Shown here piece by piece: positions 33,226 through 44,597 of a stretch of DNA of 64,000 nucleotides (positions are counted from its first letter, which is position 1; every line of letters starts with the position of its first letter). The notes under the pieces are model-generated. The model was given only the letters and a program-made list of their open reading frames with translations, was not told the DNA's origin and searched no databases. Source of the stretch: Ursus arctos (Eukaryota; Chordata; Mammalia; Carnivora; Ursidae). Location: the NCBI RefSeq assembly GCF_023065955.2, contig NW_026622997.1:19944001-20008000 (forward strand), read 5' to 3'. Made by a program: the position numbers and the translations under genes.

Positions 33226-33708
33226 TTTAAATTTTGTAAATGACCTTTGACTGACTTTGTGGTTACACTGAATACATCCCACATTTTGAAGATGTAACAT
33301 ATTTTCAAGGGCCCTGACGGGACGGGACCGTAACCCCAAGCTTTCAGGGAAGGCAACCAGCTCTTGGGTGGTGCTTTTGCAGGCATGAAGTTCCAAAAGC
33401 AACAAGGAGCCTGAAGTTGCTTGGTTTTCTGTTCTTTCAGTTCCATTTGTTTCTGTGTCTATTCCTCTCTAGTGAACTGCTTCTGTCCCGAGATATCCTG
33501 ACACCTCTGTTCTCTTCCCTATCCCAATACTCACGTATTAAATGGGCTCTTTGGAGAGAACGTAATCATCTAATTTACAGTAAGCCAGACATAATATACT
33601 TCTCGCATGATGTCCAAGTCCTAGTTTTAAGCAAGAAGAATTCAAGTTTAAAATTTCAGGTATCATCCATTCAGCCACTGGAAGAACTGGAGACTTTCAA
33701 ATCCCTCC
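33226..33708. other. Unassigned non-coding sequence
   Basis: Frame 33417-33803 (+, 128 codons) extends into the following MER5-like element and has no known domain. Confidence 0.5.
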
Positions 33709-33866
33709 AGCATCATTTCTCAAACTTGGCTGCAAACTCTGATCACCTGGGGAGCTTTAAAACTCCTGATGCCTGCGATCCACCTGCAGAGATCCTCACT
33801 TAATTGGTCCGGGGTGTAGCCTGGGCAATGGGATTCTAGTGTACAGCCAAAGTGGAGAGCCAGTGC
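33709..33866 (+). mobile_element. MER5-like hAT-Charlie element
   Basis: 'catcatttctcaaacttggc', 'tgatcacctggggagcttt', 'gatcctcacttaattggtcc' and the end 'gtgtacagccaaagtggag' followed by 'agccagtg' give the diverged inverted termini and body of a MER5-type non-autonomous transposon of ordinary size (about 160-190 bp). Confidence 0.85.
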
Positions 33867-34029
33867 CCTAAGTCAGTCGTCAGACGTGGCTCCTTACTCC
33901 CCCAGCCTCGAAGCCAGCCTTCCCTGGCACCTCACACCACTTGGTGGTGTGTTAGGGATTACATTCTTCCATTTTTTTTTAAGTTTTATCATTTCAGATT
34001 AATAAAACTAACAAAAATGGAATTTCTTC

Positions 34030-34205
34030 TATTAGTTCCCATTTAATCTTCCCCCAAACCCTGTTAGTATTCCCAATGACCAATGACCAAATGAACTCTA
34101 AGGGATTAAGCAACAGCCCCAGCCCCTGAAACTTGCAAGTGGCAGAGAAATGGATTTCAGTGCAATTTTTTCAGCCCCAAAGTCTGTACCGTGTAAGCCC
34201 CCTTG
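34030..34205 (-). mobile_element. MIR SINE
   Basis: 'cccatttaatcttccccc', 'aaccctgttagtattccc', 'gaactctaagggattaagc', 'gcaagtggcagagaaatgg' and 'ccaaagtctgtaccgtg' follow antisense MIR from 3' end to tRNA-like head. Confidence 0.85.
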
Positions 34206-34383
34206 GTAAATTTAAAAGAGCCAACCGTTAGGAGGATGGCCCTATAATTTGGTACCGAGACCCACAAAGAGAACAGCAATTTCACATCTTCCATCCAGCA
34301 CTCATTTTGTGGGCTGGGGCTGAGGGTGTATCCTCACTGAAAAGGATGGTAATATTTACTGTTCTTTCTGTTGCACATACCAT

Positions 34384-34384
<1 letters not shown>

Positions 34385-34425
<41 letters not shown>

Positions 34426-34431
34426 GTGTGT
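34385..34431. repeat. (GT)n microsatellite
   Basis: About 23 GT units with one CG interruption near 34421. Opposite-strand frames encode only His-Thr or Val-Cys. Confidence 0.97.
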
Positions 34432-34984
34432 CCATACAAGGGAAGTGGGCCTCGGGTGTATATCTGAATTCAGGAAGATATGACATGATTCCAAAAACGC
34501 AGCTGTGTTCAGGTGTTCAGGTCAGGTGTTCAGAGACAGCTGGGAAGCAGGAATTCTTTCCAGTATTTGGATAAGATTGGCAACAGGCAATGATATACCT
34601 TTATTAGGGGACAAGAATAACAAACGCTGAGGGGACTAACACTTCCTTCATTTGTGAATTTCATCTGATGCCCACACAGGATTACGAAACGCCACCAGCT
34701 GAAGGCAGCAAGGCCAAAGGATATCAAGCAAAAATCTCCAATCCTTAAATATTCAGATGCTTGCAGTGGAGAAGGTACAATGTCCACATAATACCATCCT
34801 GCCTGCCAGAGCCCCGGGCACATTAACAAACTTTTATACAACAGCAGAATAAAGTCAGAATTGGTTAAAAAAACACAAAAAACTCTTGGTAATGGTAGTA
34901 AAAGCCGGGAAATGGGTTTCGAGTCATTTTTTCCTCTTCAAACATGGGCACTCAAACAAATGTGTGGGTCTGGGCATCCACGCT
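34432..34984. other. Unassigned non-coding sequence
   Basis: Short local repeat of 'aggtgttc' at 34509-34533. Nothing else recognised. Confidence 0.5.
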
Positions 34985-35014
34985 CGTGTGCACACACGTA
35001 TGAGTGTGTGCACA

Positions 35015-35050
<36 letters not shown>
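34985..35050. repeat. (CA)n microsatellite with mixed GT/CA leader
   Basis: Imperfect GTGTG-CACAC alternation from 34985, then about fifteen perfect CA units at 35019-35049. Confidence 0.95.
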
Positions 35051-35051
<1 letters not shown>

Positions 35052-36275
35052 CAGGCTTGAAGGAGGCGGTGGGTGCACTGCTGTTATTCTGTTCACATAC
35101 TACAGAAGGAAGCTGGGAGAATTTCTGCCCAACAGACTCAGACACTAGAAAGGAGTCAGGATTTGCTGAATATTTTTTCTTAGGCCAGGATCAGAAGTGC
35201 ATTAGATGAGAAAAAGTTTTTACAAGTGGGAGTTGTACCTGCTTGTCTCCTAACTGTAGTGAATCTGTCAACTTTCTTTCCAGTGTATCAAGACTTTACT
35301 CTTCAAAATCATTCTCAGTGTGCTCTGAATTGCTATACTTTTAAGCTAACTACTTCTCAAAGTGCTGTTTAAAAACTGACATCTTCAACCACATTTCAGG
35401 CTGAGAACATATCTAAATTTGCAAAGTCTCATTGGTATATAGTATATTAAAAAAATATACTTGACAGCCAATCTCTTGAAAATGATTTGTGCAGAAATTG
35501 TGTTCAAATTACTTTATGCCGAGACATTTAAGAGAGAATGTGGTTTTCTTCGTAATAGGCTAAAAATAATGATATCCTTTATCTCCAACTGAACATGTAC
35601 ATATGTTGTATAAGCTGTTGCATTTAAACAAATTGAAAAACAGTAGGATTCTGGCTCTAGTCCATAAAGAAACAAAACTTGCCCAGAATATCATTTTAAG
35701 CATTAAAAAAAAAATACAATTGTTATTTTCTACAAAGTTCGATCTTAAAGAATCAGAGTTGTCAACCAGGTCCAAGGCATCAAATTATAAAAGTCAACGT
35801 CTCAATAACACATGGGAAACAGAAAAAAACCGCTGGTGCACTCCAATTTTTACATAGGGAAAAAGAGTAAGGGGAAAGTTCATTTGTATTTCTACAAATT
35901 GCTTTTGATTGAGTGGGCAATATGCTATTTAAATTGACCTCATGGAAATAGTATGCAAATCAGATCCTTGAACTAATTCCCACTGGACATTTCACGGAGT
36001 GTGTATCATGTGCAAAGTGCTGCCGGGTGAGGTACAGGGTTCAGAAATAGATAAAACACACCCATTGCTTTGAATGCAGGGTATTGATTTTTAAAACAAA
36101 AAACTAATTATAACCAATTCTAATAATTTTTGGTAAGTCCTCATCACCAGCAGCAGTTTTTTTAAATGTGTGATTTGGTTTGTTTTTTCAGCCAGAGCCC
36201 TATCTTCAAAGGAAATCTTGCATAGAAACCCACCAGGCAGTCAAAAATTCGCATATAACTTTAACTCTCCCAAAA
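35051..36275. other. Unassigned non-coding sequence
   Basis: AT-rich and unassigned. The interval 36000-36060 has a weak MIR/L2-like phrase ('tgtgtatcatgtgcaaagtgc'). Confidence 0.5.
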
Positions 36276-36507
36276 CTTACCTACTAATAGCCTAGTGTTG
36301 ACCGAAAACCTCACCAAAGGAGTCAAATGACATATATTTTGTATGTTGTATATATTATATGCTGTATTCTTACAATAAAGTAAGACAGAGAAAACGTTTT
36401 TAAGAAAAATCACAGAGAAAATACATTTACGGTACTGTACAGTAAAAAAATCCACAAAGAAGAGGACCCACAGTTTCAGCCTGGGTTGTTCAAGGGTCAA
36501 CTATACA
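36276..36507 (+). mobile_element. Tigger-group DNA transposon 3' end
   Basis: 'acttacctactaatagcc', 'gtgttgaccgaaaacctc', 'atattttgtatgttgtat', 'cttacaataaagtaagac', 'aatacatttacggtactg' and terminal inverted repeat 'tgttcaagggtcaactata' identify the right half of a TcMar-Tigger non-autonomous element. The left half is missing. Confidence 0.9.
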
Positions 36508-36799
36508 TAGAACAAATAGAATTGAGCCTATTCATGTTGGACTTATATTGGTTCCCCTACCTCTCCACCCATCACAACCAAGGACTTCTGAAGGCAGCCC
36601 CCAGGGGTGTTGAGGGGCTTTGAGGAATCCTTAGGCCACTGGAGAATGTGACCTGACCTCCACTGGTCTGAGGAATCCATACTCCTTAAACATGGTGGAA
36701 GGGACCTTCTATGCTTTGCTCCTGTACTTCACAGCCTTACAAGCTCACCCCCGCCCCCAGTCCCATGACGCGTCATCAGTGATGGAGTGCCACCTGTAC
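36508..36799. other. Unassigned non-coding sequence
   Basis: Nothing recognised. It may include the beginning of the next L2. Confidence 0.45.
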
Positions 36800-37118
36800 C
36801 TTAGACACACTACGTACCGTGTTGTTTGTTCCCCATGCTCTGTCCACGTTGTTCCTCAGCAGGTGATCCCTTCATGCCCCTCGCCTACGTGACACCCCAC
36901 AACTCTGCACAGATACCATCTCGACTCCGTATATGCATTCATTTTTGCCCTACTGTGCTGGGTGGTAATTACTGTGCATGCGGCCTTCACCGAAACGAAC
37001 TCGAGTAACTCAAGGATAAGGAGTATATTGTATTTACAGTTGTATTTCAGCTTTCAGCACAGGTCTTGGTGCATAATTTGGGAATAATAAATGTTGAGTG
37101 AATGAATAAAGACGGATA
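36800..37118 (+). mobile_element. L2 LINE 3' end
   Basis: 'ccatgctctgtccacgttg', 'ctgtgctgggtggtaattac', 'tcgagtaactcaaggataag' and the terminal 'gggaataataaatgttgag' with 'tgaatgaataaag' follow the recalled L2 3' end in order, ending with its typical TGAATGAA terminus. Confidence 0.62.
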
Positions 37119-37204
37119 GCTGGGTGGACAGATGAATGGATGGATGACAAGGCTTGCTGTACTTTAATCAAACTGTTGGAAAACATTTATAAGTATACAT
37201 ATGC

Positions 37205-37365
37205 ATATATTTTAAATCCACATTTTAAAAAAATTGTGATAAAGTACCCAGAACATAAAATTCACCATCTTAACTTTAAGTGCGTTCACACTGTGTACAA
37301 CCATCACCACCATCTATCTCTAGAATTCTTCATTTTGCAAAACTGAAATTCTTATATATACATAC
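37205..37365 (-). mobile_element. L1M 3' UTR fragment
   Basis: Antisense L1 3' UTR: 'attgtgataaagtacccag', 'cataaaattcaccatctt', 'caaccatcaccaccatcta' and 'gcaaaactgaaattct'. It belongs to the same family region as the 31937-33140 element, but is a separate insertion. Confidence 0.87.
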
Positions 37366-38094
37366 ACTCAAGAAATTCTTAATAATGTAGTTTAATGATC
37401 TAAGGTGTGGAATACCCAGCTTCTTCACTTCCCTTTTGCCCCCACCTGCTGTATGGCTCATGCCTTTTCATCCACACTTAGGATGTTCCTTCGTGAGAAA
37501 TGTGGTCAATGTGGTTGAGGCATGTGGTCAATGAAACTCCTAGCTAGTAGTTTAGCTACTGGCTAGCAGCTTAGGTTGTTCAAAATGAATTTTCTAATTT
37601 GTTTTCCTAAGCCCTCCCTGATTCTTACTAACATGAATTGTTAAGAGTCAGCTTTCAGCCCTGGGACTATTTTGGGCTTCATGGAAAGCAGGCTTTTAAG
37701 GAGCATGTGTATAAAGGAGCCTAGAAACAACACACGTAGCCTATATGTGATATCCACGTGAGTTCTTCATATTTTGACATTTCTGAACTTAGAACTCGTT
37801 TTACATATGATGAGTACATAAAAAAGTGGTAGCATTTCTATTTTCCTCCCCAGGAAACTAATCATTATCGTTGTGCATCTTATAATCAGGGCATTGGATA
37901 AATTAGAGCAAGCTGGTAAATATTTCATATTTGTACGGAAAGATTTTTAGTTTAAAATGTTGGCATATCACGATCCCACTTTCAATCCTACATGTAGAGT
38001 AGTCTAAAGCAAAGAAGAAAAAGGACTTGAAAGGGTGACAAGTCACTCTGGTGAAGGGAGGGAGGCTGGCGGTAGGCAGCAAGGGACTTAGACA
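37366..38094. other. Unassigned non-coding sequence
   Basis: Short imperfect duplications ('gtggtcaatg' twice, 'tagctagtagtttagctac') at 37500-37570. No family recognised. Confidence 0.5.
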
Positions 38095-38195
38095 CGAGGC
38101 CAGGATCCAGTACTAATTTCTACCCCATGAAAATCTCTCCACTGCTTCGGCCTCAGGTTCCCCATGTATAGATTACATGGGGTAGATTAAAATCC
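38095..38195 (+). mobile_element. MIR-like SINE fragment
   Basis: 'tctccactgcttcggcctc' and 'aggttccccatgtatagatt' with 'catggggtagattaaaat' resemble the 'gcctcagtttcctcatctgtaaaatgggg' core of MIR. It is diverged. Confidence 0.52.
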
Positions 38196-39269
38196 AAACA
38201 GGGTTAAGCTCTTCCTGACCTCCTTCCTATACCAACATCTAATAGCTCTCTGACCTTGCTCTACAGTCCTCACCAGGACACGAGCTGCAGGGCAACTGGT
38301 CTCCTTTGCATGGTTGGTTCTAGCATCAGATAATGGGGAGAGCCCACCTCCTCCTGAGTTCAGCTCTCCTACTTTCACTTTTGAAGCGTTGTAATTCTAG
38401 CTCTGTTTTCCAACTTGGATCATGATTACTGCTTTCTACTTCCCAGCAGCAAATTACGGACTCCGCTCAGAGAACCTAGACCACTATGTGAGGGGCCAAA
38501 ACTTGACCAGACGTGTCCTACAGTTCTCCCTCCTAGGGGTGGTCAGCCCAGATACCTAGACACATGAGGAAGCCACTCAGTCCTTGCCTGAAAGAAGACA
38601 TCATATCAGTGGCCACATGTCCACCTTCTTGACTGACTGACACACCAATCCTCTGCCTAGTTTAACCCGCCGGTCCCATAGCACCAGACTTTCCTCCACC
38701 AAGAAATAAGCCAACGGCGTGAAAAAGGTCCCCATCGATTGTGCCTAGGGTGCTGGTATCAGTACTGTTTTTGAGTACTCTAACGTTAGGTCAGGCTGGA
38801 CATTCCAACCCTTAAAAAGTTAATTAGGGAAAGAACGCACGTAGGCTTTATTTGAGAGGAAAAGTGCACTGGCAGCGTCTAAAATAGAAAGTTAAATACA
38901 GCAATGAGATCTTGAAATTTCCCCTTGCAAAAAAAGGGGGAGGGTGGGATTTAACATGAACACGAGCCAGATTTGCTGAAAAAGCAGTCTTTGTTCCTCC
39001 ACAAAACTGAAGCTGACTCTTTACAGAGTACTTACATTTCCTGAAATATTGTACTATAACTGACCCATGGACATCGTTACAGGGCCCCTACTCCAAAAGC
39101 ATGCTCAGGGAGAACCCACAGTATATAAAGAAAACAAATTAAGGTCTCAGGGATGATTTCAGATGATTGAGAACATAAACTGTGACGCGTCTATCTTTTA
39201 AACATTTAAGTAATTTTAGTGTTGCTTCACTTGCCAGACTCAATGAGCTACCAAGAAAAAAAAAAATCT
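38196..39269. other. Unassigned non-coding sequence
   Basis: No gene or repeat recognised. A short A-run lies before the L1 tail at 39255-39265. Confidence 0.5.
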
Positions 39270-39424
39270 GTTTCTGTGGGTGGGGGGATGGAGGAAATAG
39301 GTGAAAGAGACGAAGAGTACGCCTTTCATGATGAATTGTGGAATCGCTATATTGTACACCTGAAACTAACATCACGCTGCATGTTAACTATACTGGAATT
39401 AGGATTAAAAACTTAAAAAAAAAA
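39270..39424 (+). mobile_element. Carnivore L1 3' end, 5' truncated
   Basis: 'gggtggggggatggaggaaa', 'gaattgtggaatcgctatat', 'tgtacacctgaaactaac', 'gcatgttaactatactgg' and 'aggattaaaaacttaaaa' followed by a poly-A tail define the last 150 bp of a carnivore L1. A-rich sequence and 'tctgttt'-like words lie on both sides, but poly-A obscures an exact duplication. Confidence 0.92.
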
Positions 39425-40144
39425 AGTCTCTGTTTTCTCTTAAAAGCCTCACATGCCCAGAGATCATAAGTGATATTACAGTGAACAGCTCACGGTCCCA
39501 TTGCCTCCCATGAGAAATACTCCATGATTCTCCTCTGCGGGATAGTGCCTTGTCCCAGGCTGAGAGTCTCATGGTTTTGGCAGAGAACTGCCTGAAAATC
39601 TTGGCATCAGGGCTTCCTATAAGCTGAGTTTACACAGGAATGGAAGAACATCGGAAGCCCTGGAAAAATGAGAAATATTTCTAGGGTAACACAGAAGTTG
39701 GCCTTTTAGCTGGTGATTTGTTTTCATTTGTTCGCGTGCTGTGACTCATCATGGGAACGACACAGAGCGGGCAGCAGTGTTTCGAGTTCATCATTTGATG
39801 AAGCACCAAATCAAGAGGGAGGAAGAGTTTTAAGGAACATTGCCATTTGGGGGTTGTAAGATTTTTTTTCCCTAGTCTGGTTTTATTTAATACTTCTACA
39901 CAAGCAAAGCTGGTGCTCTCCCCACACCACCTCCCTGTTGTTGTTTTTTTTTTTTTTAATTTCCAGAAAATAAGATATTCTTGCATAGGTCAGACCACCA
40001 AGCAGTAGCTCTGAAAAGGATGATTTTAGCTTTAATTCCTCTCCTCACTCCACAGTTAATGATAGCTAAGACATTTAAATTTGCTGGAAAACAGAGAATC
40101 CATTTATACGTTGAGTTTAAAAATATTAATGTCTTATTCAGAAG
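39425..40144. other. Unassigned non-coding sequence
   Basis: T-run at about 39945-39958. Nothing else recognised. Confidence 0.5.
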
Positions 40145-40232
40145 TGTTAAGAGGATTGATGAGTTAATGTTGGTAAATCACTTTGCAATTCCCAGGTCAA
40201 AGATGTGAAATGAACATTATCATTATTTGTTT
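40145..40232 (+). mobile_element. MIR SINE 3' fragment
   Basis: 'taagaggattgatgagttaa', 'ggtaaatcactttgcaattc' and 'gaacattatcattattt' correspond to the 3' part of MIR. Confidence 0.5.
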
Positions 40233-40513
40233 CAGTGGAATCTCAATGATGAACTATGGTTGAGTGGGCCTAATGAGAATAAAAAAAAAAAAAAAGCCCA
40301 TTAACTTTGAGATAAGAGGGAGAACTTTTTTGCAGTACTCAATTTACCTAAGTGAGTAAAGCTCATGGCCATGATTATTAAAAACATCATTTAATACCAT
40401 GTAATAAGTTGATACAGGTAAAAATTAACCAAAGTTGTACGGATATATGTATGAATGGATGGATGGCTGGGTAGAACGTTGGCTAGACAAATGGCCAGCT
40501 GGCAACCAAATAT

Positions 40514-40627
40514 TATATTGTTATATTAAGGCTACTTCTATTAATATTATATTAATATTCAATGTTATATTAAGGCTACTTCTACTAATATTATATTAAT
40601 ATTCAATGTTATATTAAGGCTACTTCT
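40514..40627. repeat. 44-bp minisatellite, about 2.6 copies
   Basis: Two complete 44-bp units (40540-40583 and 40584-40627) differ at one base, and a partial copy (40514-40539) precedes them. Each unit ends in 'gttatattaaggctacttct'. The interior is AT-rich with an internal 'attaatatta' palindrome. Confidence 0.95.
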
Positions 40628-42003
40628 TTAGAACCCTGTCTTCCTAATGCAAATTATCACTGCAGAAACAGATCTTAGAATATAATGGATTTCAAATATG
40701 GAATCACATCTATGAGTTTGGGGTTGAGAATTTACAATATGCATTCGTCCAGTTTTTGAGATAATGCAAATCATTTTTGGTTTACTATCTGTTGCTTTTC
40801 TTCCTTCTGTTGCCAAACTGATAAAACAAAGATTTCCTATTATATTGTACTTAGAAATTCTTGATATTAGGAGCTTGATATTAATGAATAAATAAATGGA
40901 TGAAGTAAGAGGTATCACTCAATCACAGCGCTGAAGATCAGAAGGAACCTTGAAAGAGTTCTCATACCTCTAGGAAACACTAAACTTCAAACATGCCAGA
41001 CCCATATTATTCTTAACAAACATTATGAGAAATGGGCTCATTCACTATATTAGTGTTTAAGGACTTTTACTGTGTGAAAACTCTTCCTTAAACTTGAGTC
41101 TCCAAAGTCAAGTTTAGAATTTATCATGTATGCCTGATATAAGGTAAGGTTTTTCCCAAACACACCCTTCAGAAAAGAATGACTTCCCTTAATTCTTGAC
41201 TCTTTATAAAACTGACCACATTATTTGTTGCTCAATAAATAATTTTTGAAACAACAAATTTATCTTTATGGAAAACGTATTCCCCTGGACCAACTGCTTG
41301 GTTTTGCACGTTTATAAAAGTCAACCAACAGAATTTTTTTTTTTTTTGAGGAAGAAAATAAATTGAACTAGTAATTATTCTTGTATGACTACCGTCACAA
41401 ACACTGGATGTTATTATAAATTTTAAAAAACATTTTAAAGATTGCTTTCAAAAGCAATACAATAAATGGGAGTTGTATAATTCATGAATAGATACTCACT
41501 GGAAGAATGGAATAATATTGGTTGGGACCCATATTGTTACAGTAATAGTTTCCAATATGTCATGTCTCCCTGTGTCCACGGTCACATTAATTGTGTGCTT
41601 GGCTATGTGATTTGTTCTGGCCAATAAGCTATAAAAATGTAATCCACAGATCTACGAATGGGTACCTGTGGCTAGGAATAAAATTCCTGGTGATAGCGTC
41701 ACACACAGATTCAAAACAACTGCACACTTCAAATGACACGGATGGAAGTCAAGATGTTGTGCTTTGGAGAACTCTATGAGATGACTCCCAAAGTAGTTCA
41801 AAGGATGATGAAGATACAGTATCATAGATGAAGGTTGTAAATGAATTATTTCACATAGTAGGAAAGTAGACAAAAGGAATATTTTTAAATCAATCTATAT
41901 ATGACCTCAAATAGGTTTGTGAGACTAAACAGTTTAAGTACAAATCTGATTGTTTTATCTGAATTTCCAAGGTCTCAAATGCTTATAGTCAAGTTGGTAT
42001 AAA
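40628..42003. other. Unassigned AT-rich sequence, with a possible MLT1 scrap
   Basis: No firm call. At 41560-41650, 'gcttggctatgtgatttg' and 'ttctggccaataagctat' resemble the 5' third of MLT1, but too little remains. At 40930-41110 a phrase resembling an old mammalian repeat is present but unclassified. Confidence 0.4.
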
Positions 42004-42015
42004 AACTCATTGAAA

Positions 42016-42249
42016 GGGCGCCTGGGTAGCTCAGTCGGTTAAGCGTCCGACTCTTGAGTTTGGCTCAAGTTGTGATCTTGGGGTGGTGGGATGAAGCCCT
42101 ATGTTGGGCTCCATGCTCAGTGGAGAGTCTTTTGAGATTCTCTCTCTCTCCCTTTGCCCCTCCCCCAGCTCATGTGTATTCTCTCTCTCAATGAATGACT
42201 GAATGAATAAAATCTTTAAAAAAAATACTTGGTTAAAAAAAAAGAAAAC
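42016..42249 (+). mobile_element. CanSINE (SINEC), pan-carnivoran type
   Basis: 'gggcgcctgggtagctcag', 'taagcgtccgactcttgag', 'tggagagtcttttgagattc' and a tail of mixed A-rich sequence. Perfect 12-bp duplication 'aactcattgaaa' at 42004-42015 and 42250-42261. The 'ccgactcttgagtt' head marks an older, widely shared subfamily. Confidence 0.96.
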
Positions 42250-42361
42250 AACTCATTGAAAAGATGGAAGATGGCTTAAACTTGAACTTTATGGTGTATC
42301 TCAGGCCAGATCTCTTTTGATCTGTAGATCCGAAGACTGAACAGCCTATCTGAATTACCCA

Positions 42362-43101
42362 CTAAAAACAATGTCTCACCACCTCACACCCATTAGGATG
42401 GCCACTATCAAAACCAGAAAACAACAAGTGTTGGCGAGGACGTGGATAAATTGGAACCCTTGCTTACCGCTGGAAGGAATATAAAATGATGCGGCCACTT
42501 TGGGGAAACAGCACAGGGGATCCTCAAAGAATTTAAAATAGAATAACCATATGGTCCAGCAAATTCTACTTCTAGGTATATGTCCCAAAGAACTGAAAGT
42601 GGGATCTTGAAGGGGTATTTGGTATTTGTCCAGCATTACTTACAACAAGCAAAAGGTGGAAGCAAGCCAAGTGTCCATCAGGAGATAAATGGATAAACAA
42701 GATATGGTGTGTGTGTGTGTGTACACACACAATGGAATATTACTCAGACTTAAAAAGGGAGGAAATTCTGATGCTACATGCTACAATATGGATGAACCTT
42801 GAGGACACTGTGCTAAGTGAAACAAGCCAGACACAAAAGGACAAATAAGGTATGATCCCACTTATATGAGGAGTCAAGAGGAGTCAGACATAGAGAGAAA
42901 GTAGAGTGGTGGCTGCCAGGGGCTGGGGGAGGGAGGAAGGGCGGTTGTCTGATGAGTGCGGGGGTTCTAGTTTTGCAAGATGAAAGCAGCTCTGGAGACT
43001 GAATGCACAACGTGAATGTACTCAGCACGACTGAACTGTACATCTGCAAATGATTTAAGATGACAAGAGTTTTGAGTATTTTGCCACAATTAAAAAAAAA
43101 G
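42362..43101 (+). mobile_element. L1M 3' region
   Basis: About 740 bp of an old L1 in sense orientation: 'cacacccattaggatggcc', 'agtgttggcgaggacgtgg', 'ggccactttggggaaacag', 'ccatatggtccagcaaattc', 'gtggaagcaagccaagtg', 'atggaatattactcag', 'ggatgaaccttgaggac', 'gctgccaggggctggggg', 'gttttgcaagatgaaagc' and an A-rich end. It matches the 3660-4768 element over its 3' half, so both come from closely related L1M families. No intact ORF. Confidence 0.95.
42706..42731. repeat. (GT)n/(AC)n palindromic microsatellite
   Basis: A run of GT switches to ACACACAC, giving perfect self-complementary arms. It replaces the 'tatacatacaa' segment of the surrounding L1M. Confidence 0.92.
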
Positions 43102-43114
43102 TCTCATGTACACC

Positions 43115-43855
43115 TTAAACTCAACATTTTCCAAACTCTGCTATGTGCCTGTCTTCCCCATCTCTGTGAATGGCACATTCATTTTATTAGTTGCTCAAGC
43201 CAGAAGCCGGGGAATTCTCCTGGTGATCACCTCCATGTCTTCGTTCACATAAAAAATCTACACATTGTGCATTGCTGGCCTTGAGAATGAGCCATATCAC
43301 GAAACCATCTACTCCTCTGTGGCTTTACTGCCACCAATCAGTTCCAAACCACTGTTGCTTCTTCTCTGGTCAACTGCAGGTTTTCTACCCCATTTCTCTG
43401 CTTTTCTTGTCTCCAATCCACCCTGCGTGTTTAGACCCTTGCATGACTTTCCAAGCACTTAGAATAAATTCCCTTGCCAGACACAAGGCTCTGCACTATC
43501 TGTGGCTTGTCAATTCTAACATCAACCTCTCCTAACTCACCCTAGCTTCCAGCCACACTGGTTCAAGTTCATGGTCTCTGGATGTGCCCAGCACTTCTCA
43601 CCTCAGGACCTTTGCATATGACATTCTCTCTGCCTGCTCTCTAACTCCCATAGTGTGTCCCGTCTCATGCTCAGTTTAATGTCATCTCCTAAGAGAGCCT
43701 TTCCTTACCCATCCAATCTAAAGTAGATCCATCCCTCCCACCTTGTTCTTCTTTCTCATGTGTGACTGTTCTCGCTCCTTCATTTCTAATTATATTTCTT
43801 GGTTTACATGTTTATTGTCTGTTTCTTCCAGTAGAGTATAAACTCCCTGGGAGCA
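43115..43855 (+). mobile_element. L2 LINE, ORF2 end to 3' region
   Basis: About 740 bp, the best-preserved L2 here: 'cttccccatctctgtgaatg', 'ttagttgctcaagccag', 'gcacttagaataaattccc', 'tagcttccagccacactgg', 'cacctcaggacctttgc', 'tctctgcctgctctc', 'gagagcctttccttaccc' and 'tgtttattgtctgtttcttc' with 'cagtagagtataaactccc'. The order equals L2 from late ORF2 to the 3' UTR. Frames are broken. Confidence 0.86.
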
Positions 43856-43879
43856 ACACGGCACGAATAAATTTAGAGA

Positions 43880-43995
43880 GAATAATGTCAGACAGTGAAA
43901 AGCGTTATGAAAACAATAAAGCAGGGTAACAAGACTGGGTGCTATTTTAGATAGGACAGACAAGGAAGGAAGGCTTCCTGGAAGTGACGTTTGAA
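43880..43995 (-). mobile_element. L2 LINE fragment, minus strand
   Basis: 'tatgaaaacaataaagcagg', 'ttagataggacagacaagg', 'aaggcttcctggaagtgac' are antisense L2 words. It sits tail to tail against the preceding sense L2, which makes an imperfect inverted arrangement. Confidence 0.62.
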
Positions 43996-44280
43996 TATTC
44001 ATCCAGGTCATTTTCCTGTTCGAACATGTTCGATAGGTCATCTGACTTTCCCATTTAGGGTTATTGTGCAACCATCCAGGACTGGAATCTTGATGTCCTC
44101 CTGGGAGCCTTCTGATCCTTCTCTCTGCACATCCTCTCTATCCTTCATTCTCCCAGTTGCTAATATTCATCATGCTACCTGTTCTATCCCTTCCTGTCTG
44201 GAAAGTGACATCACACCCTGCTCCAGTCTATTCTATACACATGTGCCAGATTAATCTTCAGTTTCAATTAATTCACCTTC

Positions 44281-44597
44281 TTTTTTTTTTTTGCAAGGAA
44301 AAATAGCTTTTATTTTTTTTTTGCCTCTCACATTTTTAAATTTTTTTAATAATATTTTTTTATTATATTATGTTAGTCAGTAGGAAGACTGGTAGGAGAA
44401 GAAAGGGAAGAAGAACGAGGAGTAAACAGAAGGGGGAATGAACCATGAGAGACTATGGAGTCTGGGAAACAAACTGAGGGTTTCAGAGGGGAGGGGGTGG
44501 GGGGGAACGGGATAGGCTGGTGATGGGTATTAAGGAGGGGTATTGCATGGTGCACTGGGTGTTATACACAAGTAATGAATCATGGAACTTTACAATC
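44281..44597 (-). mobile_element. Carnivore L1 tail with 5' inversion
   Basis: Minus-strand insertion: T-rich tail at the left and sense 3' end in 44338-44382 (complement of 'tgactaacataatataataa'). The adjoining 44383-44592 carries the immediately upstream L1 sequence in the opposite orientation ('catgagagactatggagtc', 'ggtgatgggta', 'catggaactttac'). Duplication 'aattcaccttctt' at 44270-44282 and 44598-44610, extendable to 18 bp with one mismatch. This is the structure expected from twin priming during reverse transcription. About 27 bp of the consensus are missing at the inversion joint. Confidence 0.9.

Noticed and set aside
40514..40627. CRISPR-like direct repeats
   Set aside because: Tandem 44-bp units without spacers, in mammalian DNA. 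This is a minisatellite.
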